DNA of 64,000 nucleotides from Paenibacillus sp. FSL W8-0186 (GTDB lineage Bacteria; Bacillota; Bacilli; Paenibacillales; Paenibacillaceae): contig NZ_CP150207.1 in assembly GCF_037969765.1 (NCBI RefSeq), positions 372,001 through 436,000 on the forward strand, written 5' to 3'. A program made the translations under genes and the position numbers. Positions 43,068 through 51,720 of this stretch are shown here, piece by piece; the first letter of the stretch is position 1, and each line of letters begins with the position of its first letter. Under the pieces are notes generated by a model. It did not search any database, was not told where the DNA came from, and saw only the letters and a list, made by a program, of their open reading frames with translations.

Positions 43068-44770
43068 AAGTAGTCACTCCACTTCTCCAGATGATCAAGC
43101 TGTTTTCGGAGCTTCGCAGCAGCCTTCTTCACCTCTTGTTCATTCTGGGAAGTAAGCACCCTCTCGAATTCAAGAAGAAGAAAAGCGATTTCTTCTCTTT
43201 TCTCGCCAAGCGCTTCTTCATATAGGCGTTCGCCCCTGGCCAGCAGCAGTCGGTTTTCGCTGCGCTCGCGCGGGTGGATTTTAATATCCTTCAATTCATC
43301 CAATCGCCGGGCGATGTCTTCCGGCGTTAGGAGCCCCGGGTTTTTCTCAATGATCATTGACTTCTTCATCCCGGTGCTCGTCGTTGTTACCTCGACCTCC
43401 AAAATTCCGTTAATGTCGTATGTAAACCGCACATCGATCGATTGCTCTCCGGCCTTGTCAGGCGGGATATCGACTTCCAGCTCTCCCAGCTTGATGTTAT
43501 TGGAGACTAGACGGCTTTCTCCTTGATAGATATCTACGGCAATGATTTTTTGCTGATCATAAAGGGTATAGTAGGATTCCACTTTACTAACCGGGATTGG
43601 CGTATTGCGCTCGATAATCGGCGAGAAATGCCCATGCTCGAATTGATTGCCCCCGCCCATTCGTTTTGAGGTTTCGATGCCCAGCGTATAAGGGCATACG
43701 TCCGTCAGGACGACTTCCTTCAGGCTTTCGTTCCGCTCCTTGAGCGCGACTTGAATAGCTGCTCCAAGAGCTACGGTTTCGTCGGGATTTACGCCGGCAA
43801 AAGGGAGACGCCCGAACATTTTCGTTACGATCGACTTGATGACAGGCATCCGGGTCGCGCCCCCGATCAGAATGACCGCATCCATATCCCGTGGAGACAG
43901 TGCGGCGTCCCGCAGCGCGCGTTCGATAGGGTGGCGCAGGCGCAGCATGAGCTGGGCGGCGATTTTCTCGTATTCATTGCGATCGATAGTAGTTTCGTAG
44001 GTCGCGTCCTCAATGGTAAAAGTCATGGTTCCGGTCGGATCTTGGCCAAGCGCCCGCTTGCATAGCTCCGCCTGCTTGAACAGCCCAGAACGGGCTTTGA
44101 GATCCAGGGAGGTATAGTCGAGGCCATGCTTCTGCACGAAATAAGAGACGAGCAGTTCTGTGAAATCCTCCCCGCCTAAATAGTTGTCTCCTGCAATCGA
44201 TTTGACCTCCATGACACCTTCAAAAAATTCAAGGATCGATACGTCAAAGGTGCCGCCCCCCAGATCGAAGACCAGAAATTTGGTCTCGGATTCTTCCTGG
44301 TGCAAGCCGTAAGCAATCGCCGCTGCCGTTGGCTCGCTGATCAGCCGCTCCACCTTCAAGCCAGCGAATTCAGCGGCGCGCTTCGTCGCTTTCCGCTGGG
44401 TATCGTTGAAGTAAGCCGGTACGCTGATGACGGCCTCGGTCACCTCTTCTCCAAAGTGGGCTTCAGCATCGGCCTTGAGCGATTTGATGACAAACGAAGA
44501 GAGCTCTTCCGGAGTAAAGGTGTATTTGCCCAGCCGGTACAGCTTCTCCGTGCCCATATAGCGTTTAAAAGTCGAAGCGGTCAGATCGGGGTGGGTCATG
44601 AGCCGTTCCTTGGCGATTTGTCCGATCAGGATCTCGCCGTTGTCGTCTACGCCGACGACAGAGGGAGTCAGATGCTCTCCGTGAACGTTTGGTATTAGTT
44701 TTGGACCTTCCTCCGTCCAATAAGCCACCAGACTATGGGTGGTCCCTAGATCGATCCCAATCATTGTCAT
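43064..44770 (-). CDS. hscC: HscC-like Hsp70 chaperone
   Basis: This 568-residue chaperone has the full ATPase signature set: MIGIDLGTTHSLVAYW at the N terminus, SEPTAAAIAYG, DLGGGTFDVSILEFFEG and IGGATRMPVIKSIV. The beta-sandwich substrate domain begins after VCPYTLGIET. The lid is short, and the protein lacks the C-terminal EEVD-like tail and the length (about 610) of DnaK, fitting the HscC class (about 556 in E. coli). It is the first gene of an operon with a coupled J-domain membrane protein and a DUF1266 protein, not with grpE or dnaJ. A dedicated rather than housekeeping chaperone role is inferred. Confidence 0.9.
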   Translation of the reverse strand: MTMIGIDLGTTHSLVAYWTEEGPKLIPNVHGEHLTPSVVGVDDNGEILIGQIAKERLMTHPDLTASTFKRYMGTEKLYRLGKYTFTPEELSSFVIKSLKADAEAHFGEEVTEAVISVPAYFNDTQRKATKRAAEFAGLKVERLISEPTAAAIAYGLHQEESETKFLVFDLGGGTFDVSILEFFEGVMEVKSIAGDNYLGGEDFTELLVSYFVQKHGLDYTSLDLKARSGLFKQAELCKRALGQDPTGTMTFTIEDATYETTIDRNEYEKIAAQLMLRLRHPIERALRDAALSPRDMDAVILIGGATRMPVIKSIVTKMFGRLPFAGVNPDETVALGAAIQVALKERNESLKEVVLTDVCPYTLGIETSKRMGGGNQFEHGHFSPIIERNTPIPVSKVESYYTLYDQQKIIAVDIYQGESRLVSNNIKLGELEVDIPPDKAGEQSIDVRFTYDINGILEVEVTTTSTGMKKSMIIEKNPGLLTPEDIARRLDELKDIKIHPRERSENRLLLARGERLYEEALGEKREEIAFLLLEFERVLTSQNEQEVKKAAAKLRKQLDHLEKWSDYF

Positions 44771-45002
44771 TCAGGTAACCTCTTTCTCGAATATGTATTC
44801 AATCTACTTAGGTATATATCGACAGATTTTAGCCTAAATTTCATAATTTGCCCATAAAAGAATTGTGCTGTTAGAATCATGTTCCCGGCACCCTAAGTAT
44901 GGTAATGTTTAGATCAGCATGTTTATTGGAGAAATATATGATATGACCTTACTGAAAGAATGATATATAATAATTTGATAATTATAGATAGATGGAGTCG
45001 AT

Positions 45003-46352
45003 ATGATGAGTGTTCAAAGAAATATTAACGAGCAGAAGAAGGATCGATTTTCTTCTACCGGGTTTATAATGGCCGCGATCGGGAGCTCCGTGGGCCTCGG
45101 GAATATGTGGAAGTTCCCTTACATTACCGGTGAGAACGGCGGGGCGGCATTTTTCCTGCTATTTATTATCTGCCTAGTGGTTATAGGGCTGCCCGTGCTT
45201 CTGGCTGAGCTGGCGATCGGCCGCAGCGGACGGGGCAGCGCAGCAACCGCATTCGTAAGGGTGGGCGGTAAGCCTGGCTGGAAGGGGCTTGGCATTCTGC
45301 AGGTCATTGCTCCCTTTATGATTCTGTCGTTCTATATCATCGTTGCAGGCTGGACGCTGCATTATGCGGTGACGGCTTTTAGCGGGAATTTGTTTAGTGA
45401 TACGGATTTTGCGGGACAGTTCTCCCATTTTGTATCCGGCTATATGCCGATCTTCTGGCAGTTCGTTGCCCTGCTGATCACAGGCGGCGTGGTCATTCTC
45501 GGGATTTCCGGCGGCATCGAGAAATTCAATAAAATTCTGATCCCGAGTCTTGTCGTTCTGTTGATCGTCCTGATGATTCGGGCCGTAACCCTTCCGGGGG
45601 CGGAGGCGGGGGTATCCTTTTTCCTTAATCCGGATTTCTCCCAATTGACCGCCGAGTCGGCGTTGGTCGCGCTGGGACATGCATTCTTCTCCCTGTCGCT
45701 CGGGATGGGTATTTTGTTGACGTATGGTTCCTATGTGCGGAAGGAGCAGTCCCTTGGCTCAGCGACGCTGGCCATTGGCGCGGGCGATTTGATCTACGCA
45801 TTTATTGCAGGGCTGATCATTTTCCCGACGACCTTCTCGTTTGGCATCGCTCCGGATCAGGGGCCGTCGCTTGTATTTATCGCGCTGCCGGCTGCGTTCT
45901 CGGCTATGCCGTGGGGAGCATTCTTCGGGGGACTATTCTTCATCCTGCTGGCCATCGCTGCCTTGACGTCGGCCGTATCCCTGCTGGAGGTTCCTGTATC
46001 CTATACGATGGAGCGCTTCGGCTGGAGCCGCAGACGATCCGTCTGGATTCTCATCCTGCTGCTCTTCCTGCTGGGGGTGCCTTCCTCGTTATCCCTTGGC
46101 ATGGTTCCAGAGCTTACGTTTGGCGGAAAAGCCTTCTTTGACTGGGTGGACTTCATCACGTCCAACATCATGCTGCCGATCGGCGGGCTGGCGATTACGA
46201 TCTTCGCAGGGTACTTCTGGAAGGGAGCGGCGGAAGCTTCCGGCCTGCGTGCTGGCTGGTTCCGCGTGTGGCTGTTCATGCTGCGCTACATCGCGCCGAT
46301 TCTTGTATTCCTGGTGCTGCTGCATACTTCGGGCATTATCCAATTTAAATAG
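45003..46352 (+). CDS. Sodium-dependent neurotransmitter-symporter family transporter (NSS/SNF)
   Basis: This 449-residue membrane protein has 11-12 helices. The family N-terminal motif FIMAAIGSSVGLGNMWKFPYITGENGGAAFFLLF, including the unwound part of helix 1 that binds Na+ and substrate, is intact. LAELAIGRSGRGS and the helix 6 region HAFFSLSLGMGILLTYGSY are also present. Bacterial members import amino acids such as tryptophan, tyrosine, leucine or alanine with sodium. It stands alone, transcribed divergently from the Hsp70 operon, and ends at a strong terminator. Alanine dehydrogenase 2.3 kb away might use such an amino acid, but no shared control is seen. Confidence 0.93.
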   Translation: MMSVQRNINEQKKDRFSSTGFIMAAIGSSVGLGNMWKFPYITGENGGAAFFLLFIICLVVIGLPVLLAELAIGRSGRGSAATAFVRVGGKPGWKGLGILQVIAPFMILSFYIIVAGWTLHYAVTAFSGNLFSDTDFAGQFSHFVSGYMPIFWQFVALLITGGVVILGISGGIEKFNKILIPSLVVLLIVLMIRAVTLPGAEAGVSFFLNPDFSQLTAESALVALGHAFFSLSLGMGILLTYGSYVRKEQSLGSATLAIGAGDLIYAFIAGLIIFPTTFSFGIAPDQGPSLVFIALPAAFSAMPWGAFFGGLFFILLAIAALTSAVSLLEVPVSYTMERFGWSRRRSVWILILLLFLLGVPSSLSLGMVPELTFGGKAFFDWVDFITSNIMLPIGGLAITIFAGYFWKGAAEASGLRAGWFRVWLFMLRYIAPILVFLVLLHTSGIIQFK

Positions 46353-46358
46353 AAAGAG

Positions 46359-46406
46359 GCTCTCCCTGCAAACCATGCGTTGATGGTTTCGGGAGAGCTT
46401 TTTTTG
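46359..46406. terminator. Terminator between NSS and DMT transporter genes
   Basis: GCTCTCCC and GGGAGAGC enclose a second short stem (AAACCAT/ATGGTTT) and are followed by seven T. Confidence 0.85.
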
Positions 46407-46430
46407 TGACAAGAATGAGGCTTCAAAAGG

Positions 46431-47444
46431 TTAGAGGGCGTTTAGGTTTGAATCTTTCTGGCGGCCGGACCGGCTCGCGACAGCGCGGGTAGTTGCCCTC
46501 GACTCGGCGGCTTGTCCTCGTTTCTTCTGCATTTTGCGCTGAACCAGATTGTTGCGCACGATGGCAAAAATGACGAGCAGCGTGCCCAAGATTTCGAACA
46601 TCGAGACCTGGTAGCCTTGGACAGCCATAATGACCAAGGTCGTAATTGGAACAAAGTTTATATATAGAATCCCATTCAGCGGCGTCAGCATTTTCAGTCC
46701 TGCGTTCCAGCTTAAGAGGGCCGCGATGCCCGGCAGAAGAATCATAAAGGACATTTCCCATTTAACGGCCTCCAGTGTCTGCAGGGAAGGTGCGGGCAGC
46801 AGGCCAAGCAGTGTAGCCAGGAATACGATGACCAGCGACACCATGCTGCCTAAGATACAGGTTAAGGTCGAATACCGCAGAACTGACCAGTCCTTGAACC
46901 GGCTTCCTCCCATCGAATACAATACCCAGCCTGTAACCCCGAGCAGAATAAGCAGCAGCGGGAACAGTGATTTGCCAGCTTCCGCAAAGAAGGCAAGCTT
47001 GCCGTTGGTAATCACGAGCACGGCGCCTGCCAAACATAGGAGCATACTGATGATGGTATACCCGGGCGGCTTCTCCTTCGCGGTAATCCAGACGAACAGG
47101 ACCGAAATCATCGGCATGAGCACTTCGATTAATGAGGCGGTGATCGTGCCCGAATCCCCCATGAGATGCTGCCCCGTGAACACGAGCATATTATAGACAA
47201 CAAAAGCCATTATGCCGTAAAAAAGGAGAGCTTTTCCTTTCCCCTCCAGGCGAAAGGCTGCTTTTCCTTCCTTCATCCACAAGAGGGCTGACAGAATAAC
47301 GGCAACGACGCCATAACGGATAAAAGAGAAATAGAACGGATCAATTTTCTGCAAAGCGACATGCGCGACGGGGAACATCGCTCCCCAGGACATACTTGCA
47401 ATAAGACATAGGGCCGATCCCATGATGACTTGCTTCTTATTCAT
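46431..47444 (-). CDS. EamA/DMT family transporter
   Basis: This 337-residue protein has ten predicted helices in two EamA repeats: GSALCLIASMSWGAMFPVAHVAL at the start of the first, and GVTGWVLYSMGGSRFKDWSVLRYSTLTC at the start of the second. The C terminus is a long basic tail (QRKMQKKRGQ... to NLNAL). The drug/metabolite superfamily mostly exports amino acids and metabolites. It is divergent from a LysR gene 156 bases away, the usual arrangement for a regulated exporter. Confidence 0.92.
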   Translation of the reverse strand: MNKKQVIMGSALCLIASMSWGAMFPVAHVALQKIDPFYFSFIRYGVVAVILSALLWMKEGKAAFRLEGKGKALLFYGIMAFVVYNMLVFTGQHLMGDSGTITASLIEVLMPMISVLFVWITAKEKPPGYTIISMLLCLAGAVLVITNGKLAFFAEAGKSLFPLLLILLGVTGWVLYSMGGSRFKDWSVLRYSTLTCILGSMVSLVIVFLATLLGLLPAPSLQTLEAVKWEMSFMILLPGIAALLSWNAGLKMLTPLNGILYINFVPITTLVIMAVQGYQVSMFEILGTLLVIFAIVRNNLVQRKMQKKRGQAAESRATTRAVASRSGRQKDSNLNAL

Positions 47445-47600
47445 TTCATCGTTCTCCTTAACAATTTCCGGACGAATATTTCATATCAAATGATAGATTA
47501 ATCACAGACATCAGTAAAATGATTGTAAATCAATTTATCCATCATTTATAATGATATCAGGATGAATAAGTACGGAAGCGTCAGATGGAGGAGAACCGAA

Positions 47601-48473
47601 ATGGACTTGAATGACTTGCGGATATTCCAGTGTGTAGCCATGCATGGCAGCATCAGCAAGGCTGCGCAGGAGCTGAGCTATGTGCAGTCCAATGTCACGG
47701 CCAGAATCAAGCTGCTGGAACGTGAGCTGCATACCGAACTATTTTACCGGCATAACCGGGGTATGATTCTCAATACGGAAGGGAAGCGGCTGCTGGAGTA
47801 TGCGAACGATATTTTGGCCAGATTTGATGAGATGAGGAAAGTATTTCAGGGGTCGTCCACACCATCCGGCATCCTGGAGATCGGCATCGTGGAGACCGTC
47901 ATCGCGCTGCCGGAGCTGTTATCCTCTTACCTGCAGCATTATCCCAACGTCGACCTGTCCCTGAAGGCAGGCGTCACCGAGCAGCTGCTGCAGGAAGTGA
48001 TCGACTTCAAACTGGACGGCGCGTTTGTGACGGGGCCTATCCAGCATCCGCTAATTGAGCAGTACGAGGTGTTCCAGGAGGAGCTGGTGATTGTCTCCAA
48101 GGGAACGGAATTTTCACTCGACGAAATTACCGCCAAACCACTCCTGCTATACAATAAAGGCTGCAGTTATCGCGAGAGATTGGAGAGCTGGCTTAGGGAA
48201 GAGGGCATCGTTCCGAAGAAAATCATGGAGTTCGGCACGTTCGATACGATTATCGGCAGCGTGGCCGCCGGCATCGGGCTGACGATCGTACCGCAATCTA
48301 CTGTCGGATACGTGGCCGCACAGGGAACACTCCACTGCCATCGTGTGCCGGACCCTTACCGCGAGGTTACCACGGTGTTTATCCGCCGGAAGGACTCCCA
48401 TATTACGAGCTCGATCCAGGCCTTTATCGATGAAATCATTAAGGTGGGAAGCACGCTGCCGACGGCTTTATAG
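47601..48473 (+). CDS. LysR family transcriptional regulator
   Basis: This protein of 290 residues has the N-terminal winged helix (MDLNDLRIFQCVAMHGSISKAAQELSYVQSNVTARIKLLERELHTELF-type sequence) and the C-terminal effector-binding fold (GILEIGIVETVIALPELLSSYLQHYPNVDLSLKAG). GGAGGAGA before ATG 47601 decides the start; the frame also runs from 47562. It is divergent from the EamA exporter and likely regulates it; the effector is unknown. CynR- and YwbI-like proteins have the same layout. Confidence 0.92.
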   Translation: MDLNDLRIFQCVAMHGSISKAAQELSYVQSNVTARIKLLERELHTELFYRHNRGMILNTEGKRLLEYANDILARFDEMRKVFQGSSTPSGILEIGIVETVIALPELLSSYLQHYPNVDLSLKAGVTEQLLQEVIDFKLDGAFVTGPIQHPLIEQYEVFQEELVIVSKGTEFSLDEITAKPLLLYNKGCSYRERLESWLREEGIVPKKIMEFGTFDTIIGSVAAGIGLTIVPQSTVGYVAAQGTLHCHRVPDPYREVTTVFIRRKDSHITSSIQAFIDEIIKVGSTLPTAL

Positions 48474-48633
48474 CCATGGACTCGGCAGCGGTTTTTTTGC
48501 AAATAAACACATGGAATTTGCTACTTTTAGCGCATTTGTGAACTTTAATTAGGTAAAGTCAGTAATTATGCATTATAATTTAGTAATTATACATTCGGCG
48601 CTTGCTGATATGAAAATAAAGGATGGTGTATAT

Positions 48634-49752
48634 ATGATTGTAGGGGTGCCTAAAGAGATCAAGAACAATGAGCATCGCGTCGGCATGACGCCTGCTTCGG
48701 TATTGTCCTATGTTCAGGCTGGGCATGAGGTATGGATCGAGAGCGGAGCCGGACTTAGCGTCGGTTTCGCGGATGAGGATTATAAGGCCGCAGGTGCAAA
48801 AATCGTGCCCGCGGCGGCCGACGCTTGGTCGGCAGAGATGGTCGTCAAAGTGAAGGAGCCAGTAGCCGAGGAGTTCCAGTACCTCCGCGAAGGCCTCATT
48901 TTGTTCGCTTACCTCCATCTGGCTCCCGAGCCTTCACTAACCAAGGAGCTTACCGGCCGCGGCGTGACTGCTATCGCTTACGAGACCATTCAGCTGGATA
49001 CAGGCGCACTGCCCCTCCTGTCGCCGATGAGTGAGGTTGCGGGACGGATGGCGATACAGATCGGCTCTCATTTCCTGGAGAAATCCAATGGCGGCAAAGG
49101 CGTGCTGCTCAGCGGGGTGCCTGGCGTAGAGCCTGGTAAGGTAACGATTATCGGCGGGGGAATGGTCGGCGTTAACGCGGCAAAGGTTGCTCTTGGCCTC
49201 GGTGCGGACGTTCGCATTATCGATTTGAACCTCGACCGGCTGCGCCAGTTGGATGATCAGTTCCAGGGCCGGGTCAAGACGCTTGTCTCCAACCCGTTCA
49301 GCATTGCTGACAGCGTCAAGCAGGCCGATCTTCTGATCGGAGCCGTTCTGATTCCGGGAGCGCGTACGCCAAGGCTCGTTAGCGAAGAGATGGTGAAGAC
49401 GATGTCTCCGGGCTCTGTCATTGTCGATGTGGCCGTGGATCAGGGCGGTTCCATTGAGACGATCGACCGGATTACGACCCACGATCAGCCGACCTACGTC
49501 AAGCATGGGGTCATCCATTATGCCGTAGCGAACATGCCCGGGGCGGTAGCACGCACCTCGACATTGGCATTGACGAACGTAACTACGCCGTACGGTCTGC
49601 AAATTGCCAATAAGGGCTATGCCAAGGCAGCGTTGGACAACCCTGCGCTGGCGAAAGGCATTAACGTCTTAAGCGGCCATGTGACCTACAAAGCTGTAGC
49701 CGACGCGCAGAATCTTTCTTATACAGACGTATACAGCCTGCTGAATCCGTAG
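48634..49752 (+). CDS. ald: Alanine dehydrogenase
   Basis: This protein of 372 residues catalyses NAD-dependent oxidative deamination of L-alanine to pyruvate and ammonia. It starts [20 protein letters not shown], the invariant N terminus. Lys in MVVKVKEP and His in [10 protein letters not shown] are the substrate-site residues. The Rossmann motif [29 protein letters not shown] is intact, and [25 protein letters not shown] complete the family pattern. The frame is open from 48568, but AAAGGATGGTG and family length place the start at ATG 48634. It is monocistronic. Its role in carbon and nitrogen supply is well known in spore formers. Confidence 0.96.
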   Translation: MIVGVPKEIKNNEHRVGMTPASVLSYVQAGHEVWIESGAGLSVGFADEDYKAAGAKIVPAAADAWSAEMVVKVKEPVAEEFQYLREGLILFAYLHLAPEPSLTKELTGRGVTAIAYETIQLDTGALPLLSPMSEVAGRMAIQIGSHFLEKSNGGKGVLLSGVPGVEPGKVTIIGGGMVGVNAAKVALGLGADVRIIDLNLDRLRQLDDQFQGRVKTLVSNPFSIADSVKQADLLIGAVLIPGARTPRLVSEEMVKTMSPGSVIVDVAVDQGGSIETIDRITTHDQPTYVKHGVIHYAVANMPGAVARTSTLALTNVTTPYGLQIANKGYAKAALDNPALAKGINVLSGHVTYKAVADAQNLSYTDVYSLLNP

Positions 49753-49798
49753 GCCGCACAACTTAAGATTTATGTAAGATATGCGTAAGGAAAATGAG

Positions 49799-49840
49799 AA
49801 CACCCCTCTTTATGATGGTTTCATAAGAGGGGTGTTTGCT
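49799..49840 (+). terminator. Intrinsic terminator after ald
   Basis: AACACCCCTCTTTAT pairs with ATAAGAGGGGTGTT around a 9-base loop and runs into T residues. Confidence 0.82.
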
Positions 49841-49901
49841 GTTTATGCGGCAGCGGCAGCCTCAATAAATGCGGAAAAGTGATGGAGGAGGAACTTATAT
49901 T

Positions 49902-50078
49902 ATGAAGAAGCATCTGGTCATGAAGTGGATTTTTTATATTTGCATCGCTTCATTTCTCGTAAACGGCATGATTTATTTGGCCACAAAATCAAGTGATTCG
50001 CTAATCAGCTTGCTGTCTGCGACGGGTCTCGGTCTGGTTATGGGGATCGGCGCCCTGCTTACCCGCAAATCGAGTTAG
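49902..50078 (+). CDS. Small two-helix membrane protein
   Basis: This 58-residue protein is preceded by a very strong ribosome site, GGAGGAGGA at 49884-49892. It has two hydrophobic segments (about 9-28, WIFYICIASFLVNGMIYLAT, and 34-52, LISLLSATGLGLVMGIGAL) with a basic tail (TRKSS). It lies between the ald terminator and a convergent AraC gene. No family is recognised. The ribosome site and hydrophobic pattern support it as a real gene, but its role is unknown. Confidence 0.65.
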   Translation: MKKHLVMKWIFYICIASFLVNGMIYLATKSSDSLISLLSATGLGLVMGIGALLTRKSS

Positions 50079-50092
50079 AGGGATTCCCGGTT

Positions 50093-50902
50093 CTAGCTGC
50101 GTCTCCGGATATATTCCTCAGGCGTAATGCCGATGATCGCCTTGAAGTCCCGAATGAAATGCGATTGGTCAAAATAACCCAGCTCGGCAGCAAGCTCCGG
50201 GAGCGGCGAGGCATAGCCGTAATCAAGCAGCTCGGCGGCATTCTGCAGACGGTACAATTGAATGACCCATTTCGGATGTACGCCCACGTATTGGTTGAAC
50301 AGCCGCTGCAGCGTGCGGATGCTCATTTGCGCATACTCGGAAAGCTGCTTCACTGCTGTAAGCTCGCGGTGGCGGTGAATGTGGTCAATCAGATCGTTAA
50401 GCAGTGTAACATAAGGATCCTGCTGCGGTAGACGTTCCAGCAATAAAGCGTCCATGACGCCAATCATGTCAGCGCTGTCTGAAAGCTGCAGGAGGCTGTC
50501 CTCCAATTGCTGCGGGGCCACTCCGAGAATATCCAGTGTGCTGGTGCCTTGTCCGGTTAGCTTGGACACAGGGCTTTTCATAAAGGGATAGAAACCGCCC
50601 GGTTTGAATTTAACCCCGAATACCGTGCCCTTCCCTTCGAGCAGATGGGAGTATTTTACCGTAGAGATGCCGAAAATCGCCGTCTTTTGCTGTTCCACCA
50701 CCAAATTGACGCATGGATTGGGGAGCACGTCCTGCTGGTAGGAGGGTTGTCCACTCAAATCCCATTCAACGATCCAGTAATGCTTCACAAAGAAGCGGAG
50801 CGCTTCTGCCGGGGCATGGCGAGTCAGCTGGAACTTTTTCTCCCCTTCTGGCAGATTTAGTACTCCCATGCTTGGTCTTGACGGTATAGAAGCTTGCCGC
50901 AT
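50093..50902 (-). CDS. AraC family regulator with DUF6597-type N-terminal domain
   Basis: This 269-residue regulator has an N-terminal sensing region with FVKHYWIVEWDLSG and LPNPCVNLVVEQ, as in the DUF6597 class, then AraC helix-turn-helices at about 160-260 (LTAVKQLSEYAQMSIRTLQRLFNQYVG, ELAAELGYFDQSHFIRDFKAIIGITPEEY). It is divergent from an SRPBCC gene about 115 bases away, which is the likely target. It is a single-gene transcript. Confidence 0.9.
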   Translation of the reverse strand: MRQASIPSRPSMGVLNLPEGEKKFQLTRHAPAEALRFFVKHYWIVEWDLSGQPSYQQDVLPNPCVNLVVEQQKTAIFGISTVKYSHLLEGKGTVFGVKFKPGGFYPFMKSPVSKLTGQGTSTLDILGVAPQQLEDSLLQLSDSADMIGVMDALLLERLPQQDPYVTLLNDLIDHIHRHRELTAVKQLSEYAQMSIRTLQRLFNQYVGVHPKWVIQLYRLQNAAELLDYGYASPLPELAAELGYFDQSHFIRDFKAIIGITPEEYIRRRS

Positions 50903-51017
50903 TGTATCACTCCTGACATTTTGGGGTGCTGTGTCGCGTTTTTACAATACCTGGTTGTATACCAAGATTATAATAACGTTAACCGTGGCGATACAAGCTA
51001 AGAAGGAGTGATTTACA

Positions 51018-51467
51018 TTGGAATTGAAATACGAGTTCTATATTAACGCCGAGCCGGGGAAAGTGTGGGATGCGCTGATTCAGCCGGAAGGAACCAAGGC
51101 GGCCTTTTTTGGCTGCACTCTGCGTTCTACCTTCGAAGAGGGGGCTGCCTTTGCTTACGTAGGCCCGGGAGCTGAGGGGGATGAGACCGTCCATCTATAC
51201 GGAGAGGTGCTCGCCTTCGAACCGCATAAAGTATTTAGCGGCATAGAGCATCCCGGCCCCGCCTATTTCGACAACCATGCTGAACTGGAATCACGGTTTA
51301 CTTTTACGCTTGAAGCCGTGGGCCAATGCACGAAGCTGACTTTGGTTAATGACCGTTTTACCCCGAACCATCCTAGCCTGCAGAAGGCGGAACAGAGCTG
51401 GTGGATGATTCTCAGCGGCATTAAGACCTATGTGGAAACAGGAAGCACGCTTGATTTTGGCTGGTGA
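51018..51467 (+). CDS. SRPBCC (AHSA1-type) lipid/ligand-binding fold protein
   Basis: This 149-residue cytoplasmic protein begins KYEFYINAEPGKVWDALIQPEGTKAAFFGC, the classical start of AHSA1/START-like folds, with strands and the long C-terminal helix (WWMILSGIKTYVETG). The start is TTG 51018, with AAGGAGTGA upstream. It faces a divergent AraC regulator. Relatives bind hydrophobic ligands or act as polyketide-cyclase-like enzymes; the ligand here is unknown. Confidence 0.88.
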   Translation: MELKYEFYINAEPGKVWDALIQPEGTKAAFFGCTLRSTFEEGAAFAYVGPGAEGDETVHLYGEVLAFEPHKVFSGIEHPGPAYFDNHAELESRFTFTLEAVGQCTKLTLVNDRFTPNHPSLQKAEQSWWMILSGIKTYVETGSTLDFGW

Positions 51468-51495
51468 TGTGGCCTAGAGCGGCAGAACGTTAAGG

Positions 51496-51532
51496 AACTA
51501 AGGGCGTCCCTTGAGGGCGCCCTTAGTTTTTT
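51496..51532. terminator. Terminator after the SRPBCC gene
   Basis: AACTAAGGGCG and GCGCCCTTAGTT pair (one internal mismatch) with six T following. Confidence 0.82.
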
Positions 51533-51672
51533 GATTTCAATTTCCATTCATCTACGTCTCTAGCATCAATATGAAGTATGCTGCAAATCAGCAAAGCCAA
51601 CGTTACGGAAGGAATGCCTACGCCATATTCAATATTTAGCGAACAAATTTGCACAAAATGATGGGATGGCAT
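51523..51672 (-). pseudogene. Possible remnant of an XRE-type helix-turn-helix protein
   Basis: On the minus strand a 49-residue frame includes LNIEYGVGIPSVTLALLICS-like sequence, close to the last part of an XRE helix-turn-helix (ErGv.iPsv.tl..ic..L). The N-terminal recognition part is missing, no ribosome site is seen, and its stop lies in a terminator. It is read as a decayed gene; a genuine small ORF is less likely. Confidence 0.35.
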
Positions 51673-51720
51673 ATACTTTGAATGGTCTGAAATGGGAATA
51701 TACGGAAAAGTAAATAGGGA

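Noticed and set aside
42324..43073. Plus-strand frames rich in Ser or Ile/Val opposite the acidic part of the J-domain gene
   Set aside because: They are the complement of GAT/GAG-rich acidic codons and reflect the repeat, not a second gene.
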